Assembly: GCA_045535815.1 (NCBI GenBank)
Contig: JAZSMJ010000035.1
Coordinates: forward strand, 1-64,000
Reading direction: 5' to 3'
From: JAZSMJ01 sp045535815
GTDB taxonomy: Bacteria > Bacillota > Clostridia > Oscillospirales > CAG-272
DNA length: 64,000 bases
Position numbers and translations under genes: made by a program. The notes under the pieces are model-generated. The model had not been told where the DNA came from. It saw only the letters and a list, made by a program, of their open reading frames with translations, and made no database searches. Each line of letters opens with the position of its first letter. Position 1 is the stretch's first letter. This document shows positions 8,461-17,463 of this stretch, in pieces.

Positions 8461-8491
8461 AAAATAAAACACAGAAAGAAAGGAACATTGT

Positions 8492-9862
8492 ATGAAAGCC
8501 AATAATTTGTGGAGCTTCAAGCATTATCTTCCGTTTGATCTGAATAAAAGATTAAATTCTCCCTACATATGCAGAATAGAACCTGGAGAATCTGATTTTT
8601 CATTTGATTTTTATGATATAAATTCATCTGGCATATCCTATGTTTTGTATTGGAATAAAAGAAATTCAGAATGTATAAATGCAGTGAATCTATCGGGTAC
8701 TACAGGTTATATAAACGGTCTTGAACCGAATACAGAGTATGTTTTCAGAGTTGAATCCTCAGATGGAAGATCTTCAACGCAAAGGATCGTAAAAACAGGT
8801 TATGCACCGGGTAAAATAATCAACTATCTCCACCCGGAAGATACAGAGTACGATTTTTCGGGCAAATATTTGTGCTCCCCTTCTATAATAAGGCTTCCAA
8901 ATGGAACTCTGCTGGCTTCAATGGATCTGTTTAATTACGGAACCCCACAAAACCTTTCAATTATATATCAATCTAAAGACAACGGCAAGACTTGGACTCA
9001 TCTTACCGAGCTTTATCCTCTCTTCTGGGGAAAGATGTTTATATGCAACGGCAAACTATATATGATAGGTTGCTCTACAGAATACGGAGATCTTATTATA
9101 GGAAGATCAGATGACAACGGAGAAACCTGGACTTCTCCAACAGTTATTTTTAGAGGAGCGTGTCATTCAAGAGAGTGCGGCTGGCACAAGGCGCCTAACC
9201 CCGTCCTAATTCACAACGGACGTGTTATGATTGACGTTCAATACGGCACATGGGCAAAGCCTATTTTCTGTAATGCAGTCATCTCTGCTCCTGCAGACAG
9301 CGATCTTCTTAATACTTCGAATTGGGTTTGTACAGATCTTCTTGATCCACCAAAGCATATAGAAAAACGCCCCGAGGGGGTATGGTGTGCTATAGAAGGA
9401 TCCTTGGTAGTAGCGCCGGATGGAAGTATAGTTAATATTCTTCGGTCAAGCGATAGAATATTAATGCAATTAAATTATGACCCAAACAATCCCGAAAAAA
9501 GAATGTGTTTGAGATCGTTTACAAGCTATCCAGGTAACGCATCAAAATTTAACGTTATATTCGATGAATTCTCTAAAAAATATTTGGCAATAATATCCTG
9601 GTCTCTGGACCACCCCAAAACGTTAAGAAACCTTCTTTCGCTTGTTGAATCTGATGACCTGGTTGAATGGAAGCTCGTTAAACATCTTATAGACTATCGT
9701 GACTCAGATCCTCAGAAGGTTGGTTTTCAATACGTTGACTTTATTATTGACGGAGATGATATTCTCTACCTTACCCGCGCTTCATTAAATGGCGCGAATA
9801 ACTTTCACGACGCAAATTATACGCTATTCAACCGAATAAATAACTTCAGAGAACTTCTCTAA
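8492..9862 (+). CDS. Sialidase-like (BNR-repeat) protein
   Basis: This 456-residue protein has an N-terminal region (about 25-105) that reads like a fibronectin type III domain (GLEPNTEYVFRVES). A six-bladed propeller-type domain follows. Two Asp-boxes are plain: SKDNGKTW (residues 161-168) and SDDNGETW (206-213), 45 residues apart. RLPNGTLLASMD (about 131-142) resembles the first strand of sialidase-fold enzymes. There is no signal peptide, so it may act on imported oligosaccharides inside the cell. The arginine triad of true sialidases was not confirmed, so it could be another BNR-fold glycosidase. It is first in a two-gene operon with a GH2 enzyme 29 bases downstream. Confidence 0.7.
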   Translation: MKANNLWSFKHYLPFDLNKRLNSPYICRIEPGESDFSFDFYDINSSGISYVLYWNKRNSECINAVNLSGTTGYINGLEPNTEYVFRVESSDGRSSTQRIVKTGYAPGKIINYLHPEDTEYDFSGKYLCSPSIIRLPNGTLLASMDLFNYGTPQNLSIIYQSKDNGKTWTHLTELYPLFWGKMFICNGKLYMIGCSTEYGDLIIGRSDDNGETWTSPTVIFRGACHSRECGWHKAPNPVLIHNGRVMIDVQYGTWAKPIFCNAVISAPADSDLLNTSNWVCTDLLDPPKHIEKRPEGVWCAIEGSLVVAPDGSIVNILRSSDRILMQLNYDPNNPEKRMCLRSFTSYPGNASKFNVIFDEFSKKYLAIISWSLDHPKTLRNLLSLVESDDLVEWKLVKHLIDYRDSDPQKVGFQYVDFIIDGDDILYLTRASLNGANNFHDANYTLFNRINNFRELL

Positions 9863-9891
9863 TCCTAAAATTATATAAAAGGAGCAAAAAA

Positions 9892-11613
9892 ATGATACCA
9901 AGACATGAGCATCCCAATCCACAGTGGGAAAGACAAAATTGGAAAAATCTCAACGGAGAATGGGAATTTGATTTTGACTTTGGTGTAAGTGCCAGAGAAA
10001 GAAAGCTTTACAAAAACTCTTCGCTTGCCAAGAAAATTACCGTTCCTTTTTGCCCTGAAAGCAAGCTTTCGGGAATAGGATATACTGACTTTATTCCTTC
10101 GGTATGCTACAGGAAAGCTGTAGAATTATCTGAAGAAGAAATATCGGGAAGGGTTTTTCTTCACTTTGGCGCTGTTGACTTTCATTCTTATATTTATATA
10201 AACGGAAAGCTTGCAGACCAACATATCGGTGGCTATTCTTCCTTCAAAACAGATATAACAGATTTTGTTTTGGCAGGTGAAAACGTCATATTCGTAATTG
10301 CCGAGGATGATCTCAGAAGTGGCGAGCAGCCTTCAGGAAAGCAATCCCATGAATATGCTTCTCACGGATGTGATTATACAAGAACAACCGGTATATGGCA
10401 GACTGTATGGCTTGAATTTACACCTAAATCATACATAAAGGGATGCAAATATTACCCCGATATAGAAAACGGCATTTTAAACGTTTCTGGTGAGGTTGTT
10501 GGAAGCGGTGAAATAGAGCTCATATCCTCATACAACGGAAAAGAGACGGGAAGAGTTAGTACAGTTTCAAATAACGGATTCTTCACAGCACAAATCAAGC
10601 TTTCAGAGCTATATTTATGGGAAATAGGCAACGGCAGACTTTATGATCTTGATATCAAATTTGGTGACGATACCGTTAAAAGCTATTTCGGTATGAGAGA
10701 GGTTTCCATAAAAGATAACAAGTTTATGCTGAACAACAGGCCTGTTTTCTTGCGCAATGTTTTGGATCAAGGATTCTATCCTGACGGAATTTATACTGCG
10801 AGGGATGATGAAACCCTAAAAAATGATATACTTCTCTCGAAGGCATTCGGCTTCAACGGCGCAAGACTTCATCAGAAGGTGTTTGAAAAGCGTTTTATAT
10901 ACCACTGTGATAAAGAAGGATATATTATTTGGGGCGAGCATGCAAACTGGGGAATGGATTACAGAAATGCATTTGCACACGATAACTTCATATGTGAGTG
11001 GACCGAGATAATAGAACGTGATTTCAACAGCCCGGCTATCATAGGATGGTGTCCCTTCAATGAAACATGGGGCTATGTTGAAAAAAGAGAAAAATTCAGG
11101 CTTTTGGAATCGGTATATAAGTTAACTAAGCTTTACGATCAGACCAGACCTTGCATAGATACGAGCGGAAACTATCATCTTGACAAAAAAGAGATACACG
11201 ACATTCACGATTACGAGCAGGATCCCCAAAAGTTCGAAGAATATTATGCACACATCGGGGAGGGAATCGTAAACGATCAAATAAGACGCAAAGAAAAGGA
11301 TATTCAACCGTATTTTGGAGAGCCTGTCTTTGTAAGCGAATACGGCGGAATTAAATGGCCTCCGGAGGATTCATCGGGTTGGGGATACGGAAAGAGCACA
11401 GAAAACCTTGACGAATTTATTCACAGATATACCTCTCTGACCGAAACGCTGCTCTCAAATCCGTACATAATGGGACTTTGTTATACACAGCTTTATGATG
11501 TTGAGCAAGAAAAGAACGGACTCTATTATTACGACAGAACAGATAAATTCGATAAAGAGACAATAGAAAAGCTCCGAGCAGCAATGATCAAAACAGCAGA
11601 AATTGAAAAATAA
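9892..11613 (+). CDS. Glycoside hydrolase family 2 enzyme (beta-galactosidase/glucuronidase type)
   Basis: The protein has 573 residues without a signal peptide, beginning with the GH2 sugar-binding domain (RQNWKNLNGEWEFDFD). An immunoglobulin-like middle and a TIM barrel follow. The acid/base Glu is E391 in CPFNETWG and the nucleophile is likely E483 in VSEYGG, at the spacing expected for retaining GH2 enzymes. It is much shorter than LacZ and closer in size to beta-glucuronidases. The sugar removed is not evident. AAAGGAG lies 7 bases before the ATG. Paired with the sialidase-like gene, it suggests stepwise breakdown of a host or plant glycan in the cytoplasm. No transporter is present nearby. 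Confidence 0.9.
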   Translation: MIPRHEHPNPQWERQNWKNLNGEWEFDFDFGVSARERKLYKNSSLAKKITVPFCPESKLSGIGYTDFIPSVCYRKAVELSEEEISGRVFLHFGAVDFHSYIYINGKLADQHIGGYSSFKTDITDFVLAGENVIFVIAEDDLRSGEQPSGKQSHEYASHGCDYTRTTGIWQTVWLEFTPKSYIKGCKYYPDIENGILNVSGEVVGSGEIELISSYNGKETGRVSTVSNNGFFTAQIKLSELYLWEIGNGRLYDLDIKFGDDTVKSYFGMREVSIKDNKFMLNNRPVFLRNVLDQGFYPDGIYTARDDETLKNDILLSKAFGFNGARLHQKVFEKRFIYHCDKEGYIIWGEHANWGMDYRNAFAHDNFICEWTEIIERDFNSPAIIGWCPFNETWGYVEKREKFRLLESVYKLTKLYDQTRPCIDTSGNYHLDKKEIHDIHDYEQDPQKFEEYYAHIGEGIVNDQIRRKEKDIQPYFGEPVFVSEYGGIKWPPEDSSGWGYGKSTENLDEFIHRYTSLTETLLSNPYIMGLCYTQLYDVEQEKNGLYYYDRTDKFDKETIEKLRAAMIKTAEIEK

Positions 11614-11652
11614 AAAATCAAGGATGAACGAAGTGTTCATCCTTGATTTTTT
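11612..11652. terminator. Bidirectional terminator between GH2 and pdxK-like gene
   Basis: A perfect 18-bp inverted repeat (11612-11629 with 11635-11652) has a 5-base loop and A/T tracts on both sides. It overlaps the stops of the two convergent genes. Confidence 0.92.
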
Positions 11653-12481
11653 ATTTGATTTTTTCTATCAGTTCAGATAATATAGGTTCAAATTTAACAC
11701 CGTACCAATGAGATGCATCGCCTGCTGTATTCTCGATACATCTGACAGTGTAATCAGCCGCTATCTTAGCTGACTCATATGCAGATTTATCATTCATAAA
11801 TGCGCCAACGAAAGAAGAAGCATACACGTCTCCCGTGCCGTGACATCCGTTAGCAAGCTTTTTATGTTCATAATACTTAAATTCGTTGTTTTCATAAACA
11901 ACAACACCGGTTGTATCTGCCGAATAGCTTACACCAGTAAGAATTATGTTTTTAACACCGATAGATAGAAGCTTATCTATCAGACATCTTATATAATTCT
12001 CGTCATATTCGGTCTTAAACTCCGAATCAGTAAGAAAGCACGCTTCGGTTATGTTTGGAATAATATAGTCAGCCTCTGCACAGAGCTTTTTCATAGCAGA
12101 AACAAACTCAAGATCAAAACCGGGATAAAGCTTACCGTTATCCGCCATAGCGGGATCTACAACATTGACGCAGCTTGCGTTTCCTAGGCTCTTAAAAATA
12201 TCTGAAACATATTCTATCTGCTTGGTGCTTCCGAGATATCCGGTGTAAACAGCATCAAATCTTATATTCTCATTAATCCAGTGATTTTTAATCTCCGGAA
12301 TATCGTCTGTCAGATCTCGGAAAGTATAGCCCTTAAATCCGGCTGTATGAGTTGAAAGAACTGCTGACGGAATAATTGCAGTTTCCATGCCGCAAGCCGA
12401 AAGAATGGGCAATGCAACGGTTAAAGAACACTGACCAACGCAAGATATGTCCTGTATCGTCAGAATCTTCTTGTATGCCAC
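11651..12481 (-). CDS. pdxY: Pyridoxamine/pyridoxal kinase
   Basis: PfkB-like kinase that phosphorylates vitamin B6 forms to give PLP precursors. The opening TIQDISCVGQCSLTVALPIL and the substrate-loop HTAGFKGY are characteristic of the clostridial pyridoxamine kinases. The anion-hole/catalytic motif GCHGTGD (about residues 215-221) contains the catalytic Asp. The start is taken as GTG at 12481 because AGAGG is 8 bases upstream; a GTG at 12490 would overlap the ribosome site. That gives 276 residues. It is transcribed alone from a consensus promoter. The symbol could equally be pdxK. Confidence 0.88.
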   Translation of the reverse strand: MAYKKILTIQDISCVGQCSLTVALPILSACGMETAIIPSAVLSTHTAGFKGYTFRDLTDDIPEIKNHWINENIRFDAVYTGYLGSTKQIEYVSDIFKSLGNASCVNVVDPAMADNGKLYPGFDLEFVSAMKKLCAEADYIIPNITEACFLTDSEFKTEYDENYIRCLIDKLLSIGVKNIILTGVSYSADTTGVVVYENNEFKYYEHKKLANGCHGTGDVYASSFVGAFMNDKSAYESAKIAADYTVRCIENTAGDASHWYGVKFEPILSELIEKIK

Positions 12482-12511
12482 AGGTATCACCTCTTTAAAA
12501 AATATGAGAAA

Positions 12512-12541
12512 ATTATACTACTAAAAATATATAATTGTCAA
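12512..12541 (-). promoter_or_regulatory. Promoter of the pyridoxamine kinase gene
   Basis: On the minus strand TTGACA (12541-12536), an 18-base spacer and TATAAT (12517-12512). Confidence 0.8.
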
Positions 12542-12559
12542 GAGCATTCTATAAAATCA

Positions 12560-13783
12560 TCAAAATGCCCAATTACCGTCCTTAAATATCTGAATTTTTT
12601 TACCGTCATGTGTTATTGCGGTTATTGAAAGATCTTTTGTACCTATCATAAAGTCCTCATGGATAATGGAATCGTTAACTCCCATTTGCTGACATTCCTC
12701 AAGAGTATATTTGTCGTAATCCTTTACGCTATTTGAATATCCCATACCAAGAGCAAGATGACAAGCAGCATTTTCATCAAACAAAGTATTAAAAAATGTT
12801 ATTTCTGAATTTCTTATTGGAGAATCATACGGAACAAGCGCACATTCTCCAAGATATGCGGCACCCTCATCCATAGATATCATCTGCTTGAGAAGCTCCT
12901 CATTCTTTTCGGCATGAACCTCAACTGCTTTACCGCCCTCAAATCTTATTGAGAAGTTTTCTATAAGCTGTCCTCTGTATGAAAGAGGCTTTGATGAGTA
13001 TACAATACCTTCTGCGTCCCCCTTTTTAGGTGTTATAAATACTTCCTCTGTGGGGATATTGGGATTGAAAAACTCGCCGGAAATAGTATATTCTCCACCA
13101 CCTAAGAAAAGGCTGTTATCCATCATGCCGACACGAAGGTCAGTTCCGTTTGATGCCTTATATTCAAGCGCCTTGATTCCAAGACAATTAAGATATTCGC
13201 ATCTCTTGGCAAGATCAGCATTGTGTTCTTCCCAGGCTTTTATAGGGTCGTCTGTAGCTCTGGATGTATAAAGTATTGCTTCCCAAAGCTTTTCAACAGC
13301 TCTGTGCTTGCTTTCCTTAGGAAATACCTTCTTTGCCCAATCAACACCCGGAACTGCGGCAATTACCCATTTATACTTATTTTCCATAGCATCACGTATA
13401 GGCTTGATTACCTTATATCTTGCCTGCATGGCTTTTGCATACTTTTCCTGGTTAATACCTACAAGACCGTCCGGATCCTCGGAAATCACGTGAATCATAA
13501 CAGGAAGATTATCTCTTCTGTGCTCAAGCTTTTTAATCTCCCAGTCCTCAAGCTTAGACAGAACAGAAAGAGAACGGTGTCTTACGTGTAATTTTTCAAG
13601 GGGCTGGTAGTGAAAATCAACGTTAACCTTTTTTGCACCGGCCTTATAGCATTCGTCTACAAGATAGTATATAAAATCGGGCTGATCAGTCTCCGCGTTA
13701 ATAAGAACTTCATCTCCACGTCGAACGTTAGCTCCTACCTTAGCTATTAATTTTGCATAGTTTTTTAAAACGGTCTTTTTCAT
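12560..13783 (-). CDS. M29-family aminopeptidase (AmpS/PepS)
   Basis: A 407-residue cytoplasmic metallo-aminopeptidase that frees N-terminal residues from peptides. The N-terminal domain (NYAKLIAKVGANVRRGDEVLIN) and the C-terminal catalytic region match the thermophilic aminopeptidase family. Metal ligands are expected among the Glu, His, Tyr and Asp residues of EGGKAVEVHAE, NACHLALGMGY and IHEDFMIG. The length is normal for M29 (about 400-415). It sits 13 bases after the acyltransferase gene and shares its promoter. GAGGT lies just before the ATG. Confidence 0.92.
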   Translation of the reverse strand: MKKTVLKNYAKLIAKVGANVRRGDEVLINAETDQPDFIYYLVDECYKAGAKKVNVDFHYQPLEKLHVRHRSLSVLSKLEDWEIKKLEHRRDNLPVMIHVISEDPDGLVGINQEKYAKAMQARYKVIKPIRDAMENKYKWVIAAVPGVDWAKKVFPKESKHRAVEKLWEAILYTSRATDDPIKAWEEHNADLAKRCEYLNCLGIKALEYKASNGTDLRVGMMDNSLFLGGGEYTISGEFFNPNIPTEEVFITPKKGDAEGIVYSSKPLSYRGQLIENFSIRFEGGKAVEVHAEKNEELLKQMISMDEGAAYLGECALVPYDSPIRNSEITFFNTLFDENAACHLALGMGYSNSVKDYDKYTLEECQQMGVNDSIIHEDFMIGTKDLSITAITHDGKKIQIFKDGNWAF

Positions 13784-13796
13784 CTTAATACCTCAT

Positions 13797-15062
13797 TCAA
13801 ACGTTGTATTTTTTAGGCTCTGCATCGGGCTGATGCATATAGTACAGCTCCTCGGTTGCAAGGGCTATTTTTGTTATAGAAACGTCTTTGTCCAATGGGA
13901 ATACAAAATATGTATCGTCAAGTGTGCTGAGATCTATACAGTCACCGTCAATATCGTGTCTGTATTCATTTTCTATATGGCACGAATACATCTGCCAAAC
14001 AGGTCTTTCGAGCTCAAAATCACCGTAAACGCCCGTTCCTTTAAGCACGAAGCCTCTTTCAGCATCGTGTGAAAGCGTTCCGGTACCGTAATCAAGAAAT
14101 CCGTGAGAATTAGGGATGGATTCAACTCTGACGTTGCAGAAAAGCTTATACTTTCCGGATCTTACTTCCTCTCTTACCTGAGCACGTTCCCATTCGTACC
14201 AATCGGGAATATGAGAAAATTCGGTATGTCCTTCATCAGCAGAAAGCTCACCGTAAACGGACATAGTCCAGCTCTTACCGCATCCCGTACAGAATATCTT
14301 ATCACCTTTTGAATCCATTCTATGTTCTGTTTTGCAGTTTGGACACTGATAGAGCGTCTTGTGAAGACCTTCCGCTCTGTCAGCATGCTTAGCTTCTATT
14401 TTATTTTCCTTTTGCCATTTGAAATCATCATAATAAAACGCTTCCCAAAGCTTGTCGTTTATCTCATCAACAGAAAGGGCCTCAAGCTCCTCCGGTGTAA
14501 ATAGCTTTGTAACGTAAGCTGTCGTCGGAAGATGTCTGTCCTTGGGATTCCATACAGGCTGCGTTATATGGTTGCCGTGCATCATAAGCATAACAACCGG
14601 AACATTCAGCTTTTTAATAAGCTTTCCAAGTGATTTAGGAAGAACAGCGGTAGTACCGCAAAGAGAATACCTTGCCTCAGGATAAAAAGCCGCAACGTCA
14701 CCGTTTTTTATTATTTTCATTATGTGCTTAACGTTTGTTATATCGCTATTGGTAAATTTACGCTTCGGAACACATCCTACCCTTCTCATAAGCCATTCCA
14801 TATGAGTGAATGCGTCAACGGCAACAATAAAATTAGCTCTGTGTGGGAAAAGTGCAACTTCCATTACCATAAAATCATAAAAGGAATTGTGATTACAAAG
14901 CATAATATACGGTGGCTTCAGGTCTTCAACATCGATCTTATATATTTTCGTTCTGTGCCATATAACGAAAAATTTACTTATAAGCCATGCAACACATTTA
15001 ATAAACTGCCCCTGTCTGTTGGGGGTCTTCTTCATATCAAATCTCTTTTTTATAACCTTCAT
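13797..15062 (-). CDS. PlsC-type acyltransferase with C-terminal zinc ribbon
   Basis: The first 230 or so residues carry the glycerolipid acyltransferase motifs: NHNSFYD (the HX4D catalytic pair, about residues 53-59) and FYPEARYS (about 127-134), which binds the acceptor phosphate. The family makes phosphatidic acid from lysophosphatidate. At 421 residues it is nearly twice a usual PlsC. The extra part begins with a Cys4 zinc ribbon (CPNCKTEH ... CTGCGKSW, about residues 242-268) and a beta-rich domain of unknown role. No clear membrane helix is seen; PlsC enzymes are usually membrane-associated. It leads an operon with the M29 peptidase. Confidence 0.8.
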   Translation of the reverse strand: MKVIKKRFDMKKTPNRQGQFIKCVAWLISKFFVIWHRTKIYKIDVEDLKPPYIMLCNHNSFYDFMVMEVALFPHRANFIVAVDAFTHMEWLMRRVGCVPKRKFTNSDITNVKHIMKIIKNGDVAAFYPEARYSLCGTTAVLPKSLGKLIKKLNVPVVMLMMHGNHITQPVWNPKDRHLPTTAYVTKLFTPEELEALSVDEINDKLWEAFYYDDFKWQKENKIEAKHADRAEGLHKTLYQCPNCKTEHRMDSKGDKIFCTGCGKSWTMSVYGELSADEGHTEFSHIPDWYEWERAQVREEVRSGKYKLFCNVRVESIPNSHGFLDYGTGTLSHDAERGFVLKGTGVYGDFELERPVWQMYSCHIENEYRHDIDGDCIDLSTLDDTYFVFPLDKDVSITKIALATEELYYMHQPDAEPKKYNV

Positions 15063-15126
15063 TAGCCTAAAATAATCCTTTCATATTTTTTATGGGGGAA
15101 CTTAAGACTATATGATATTCATTACA

Positions 15127-15155
15127 ATTATATAATAATATAAATTATTTGTCAA
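15127..15155 (-). promoter_or_regulatory. Promoter of the acyltransferase/aminopeptidase operon
   Basis: On the minus strand a full-consensus TTGACA (15155-15150), a 17-base spacer and TATAAT (15132-15127). Confidence 0.88.
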
Positions 15156-15278
15156 ATTTTATATAGCGGTATTATTTTTAACTAAGTTGTATTTTTTTTA
15201 ATAAAAATAACTCAAAATGCAAATGATGTATATGAAAGCTCTGTGCTTTAAAATTCAAAAGCCGAAAGGATTATTTTT

Positions 15279-16385
15279 ATGAAAAAAATCATACTGACGT
15301 TAGTAATTACATTATCAATGATTTTAACCTTATCTTGTGGTAACAACAATGCTTCAGGAGAAGAAAACAATCAAGATCAGAGCATGTCTGACATTGGAAC
15401 TGAAGGCGATGAAAGCTTAAACAGTGATACAACCAACAGTACAGGCAAGCTTGGTCTTGGAGTAATATCCGATAAAAGCAGCTCACACACAGGAAAAGCA
15501 AGCATATATCACACAGCTGCAGCTGTTATGCTTGACAGCGACGGAAAGATACAAAAATGCAGAATTGACAGCACGGAAAACAATCTGAACATCACCGACG
15601 GTAAATTACCTCAAAACAATGAAGAAACTTCTTTTCTGAGCAAGCGTGAGCTTGGCGATAATTATAATATGAAGAGTGCGTCAACAATTGACAAAGAGTG
15701 GTATGAGCAGGTTGATTTTTTTGAAGACTATATTGTTGGAATGACTGCAAAGGAGGTTAGCGCTATTTCGGTCAACACCGATCAGGAAGGGAACAGATAT
15801 GCTTCGGACGAGGTCTTATATGCGGGATGTACTATAAGTATAGGTAATTTTATAAACGCTGTCGAAAAAGCATGCGAGGATACACAGTCATATTCATTCG
15901 GATATTCCGATACCGATGAAATTAAAATCGGTCTCTCGATGACCTCATATCTCGATTCAAGCTCATCAGACGCTACCGCCGTAACAGACGGAAAGGCCTC
16001 AATATACACCGATTTCGGCGCAGTGATAACCGATAACGACGGAAAAACAATTGCTTCTGTTATAGACTTAATTCAGCCTTCTGTAAATTTTGATCAGAGC
16101 GGAGAAATAATATCAAATGATAACGGTACGGTCAAAACCAAACGAGAGCTTGGCGAAGACTACGGACTTAAAGAGTATTCTTCTATAGGCAAAGAATGGT
16201 ATGAGCAAGCGAGAAGCTTTTGCGATTACACAGTCGGAAAAACCTCTGTAGATATAAACAGCATAATGACAGAAGAAAAAGACGGGCACAACGTTGCATC
16301 CGATGAAATACTGTACGCAGGATGTACCATAGGTATCGACGACTTTAAGGAGATAGTATCAAAAGCAATAGATAATGCAAAATAA
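15279..16385 (+). CDS. Lipoprotein with two tandem FMN-binding-like repeats
   Basis: The 368-residue protein has a signal peptide ending in lipobox LTLSC (Cys20), an acidic/Asn-rich linker, and two homologous domains of about 140 residues (roughly 58-198 and 216-364). Each repeat runs GKASIY, a DSDGKI-like strand, KRELGDxY, KEWYEQ, VGxT and finally DE(V/I)LYAGCTI. The layout resembles the FMN-binding domain of RnfG/NqrC, and AGCT falls where RnfG has the flavinylated SGAT. The conserved Thr would be T185 and T350. This is my inference, not a known assignment. It overlaps apbE, encoding the flavin transferase, by 11 bases, and faces the Rnf operon. It is probably an outer-surface redox carrier or an Rnf partner. 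Confidence 0.65.
   Translation: MKKIILTLVITLSMILTLSCGNNNASGEENNQDQSMSDIGTEGDESLNSDTTNSTGKLGLGVISDKSSSHTGKASIYHTAAAVMLDSDGKIQKCRIDSTENNLNITDGKLPQNNEETSFLSKRELGDNYNMKSASTIDKEWYEQVDFFEDYIVGMTAKEVSAISVNTDQEGNRYASDEVLYAGCTISIGNFINAVEKACEDTQSYSFGYSDTDEIKIGLSMTSYLDSSSSDATAVTDGKASIYTDFGAVITDNDGKTIASVIDLIQPSVNFDQSGEIISNDNGTVKTKRELGEDYGLKEYSSIGKEWYEQARSFCDYTVGKTSVDINSIMTEEKDGHNVASDEILYAGCTIGIDDFKEIVSKAIDNAK
15450..16370 (+). repeat. Tandem internal duplication inside the lipoprotein gene
   Basis: Codons 58-198 (15450-15872) and 216-364 (15924-16370) encode two copies of one domain. Shared blocks are GKASIY, KRELG, IxKEWYEQ, YxVG, ASDE and LYAGCTI. DNA identity is modest, so the duplication is old. Confidence 0.85.
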
Positions 16386-17430
16386 AAAACTATTGTACAA
16401 AATCGCAGTTTTTATTGTTTTAATAATTCTTTTAACAGTTGTATCGTGTTCTCAAGCGACAAAGGAAAGGTTTATTAAAACATTTTTTAATTATTTTGAC
16501 ACCGTTACGACTGTTGTAGGTTATGATATATCCGAAAAAAGCTTCGATGAAAACTGCAAATTAATATTGAATGAATTAAATGAATACCATAAATTATACG
16601 ATATTTACAATGAATATGACGGTATAAACAATCTTTGTACGGTAAACAAAAACGCAGGAGAAGCGCCCATAAAAGTGGACGGCAAAATAATTGACCTTCT
16701 GGAATTTTCAAGGGAAATGCACAGCAAAACAAACGGATACGTTAATATTGCCATGGGCAGTGTTACAAGTCTATGGCATAAATTCAGAGATGAAGCAAAT
16801 AAAGGGTCTGCAAGTGCTTCTATACCGTCAATAGCGTCTCTTGAGGAGGCATCTTCGCATTGCAATATAGATTGCGTTGTAATTGATAAAGATGCCTCTA
16901 CAGTCTTTTTATCCGACTCTGAAATGACTCTTGACGTTGGAGCTATTGCCAAAGGATATGCAACCGAAAGAATTGCAGTAATGCTTGAAAGAGCAGGCAT
17001 TGACAATTATACAATAAACGTAGGCGGAAACATTCGTGCAATAGGGGACAAAGCTGATAATACTCCCTGGGTAGCAGGAATTCAAAATCCCAACCTTTCA
17101 GACGATAACAGATACGTTGCAACCGTTGGTCTATGTGACTGTGCGCTCGTTACAAGCGGAGATTATCATCGGTACTATACGGTTGACGAAAAAAAATATT
17201 CGCATATAATTCACCCGAAAACACTTATGCCTTCCGATTTATACTCTTCGGTTTCTGTAATCTCATATGATTCGGGAATTGCCGATGCATTATCAACCGC
17301 ACTTTTCAATATGTCATATGAAGACGGACTTTCACTTTTAAGCTCAATAGAAAACACCGAAGCTATGTGGATAACCACGGAAAATAATATGCTTTTTTCA
17401 GATAAGTTCCAAAGCTATATAAATCAATAA
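16375..17430 (+). CDS. apbE: FAD:protein FMN transferase
   Basis: ApbE attaches FMN through a phosphoester bond to a Thr or Ser of exported redox proteins such as RnfG, RnfD and NqrC. This 351-residue copy is itself a lipoprotein: a hydrophobic N-terminus ends in TVVSC. The core motifs are DVGAIAKGYATERI (about residues 189-202) and YTINVGGNIRAIG (about 217-229), with the Mg-binding TSGDYHRYY later. It starts inside the upstream repeat lipoprotein gene, so the two are coupled. The Rnf operon ends just after, on the other strand, and its G and D subunits are the expected substrates. Confidence 0.95.
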   Translation: MQNKKLLYKIAVFIVLIILLTVVSCSQATKERFIKTFFNYFDTVTTVVGYDISEKSFDENCKLILNELNEYHKLYDIYNEYDGINNLCTVNKNAGEAPIKVDGKIIDLLEFSREMHSKTNGYVNIAMGSVTSLWHKFRDEANKGSASASIPSIASLEEASSHCNIDCVVIDKDASTVFLSDSEMTLDVGAIAKGYATERIAVMLERAGIDNYTINVGGNIRAIGDKADNTPWVAGIQNPNLSDDNRYVATVGLCDCALVTSGDYHRYYTVDEKKYSHIIHPKTLMPSDLYSSVSVISYDSGIADALSTALFNMSYEDGLSLLSSIENTEAMWITTENNMLFSDKFQSYINQ

Positions 17431-17463
17431 AAGCTTGATTTCGCATGAAATCAAGCTTTTATT
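17426..17463. terminator. Bidirectional terminator between apbE and rnfB
   Basis: A perfect 17-bp inverted repeat (17426-17442 with 17447-17463) with a GCAT loop and A/T flanks. It overlaps the ends of both convergent genes. Confidence 0.92.
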
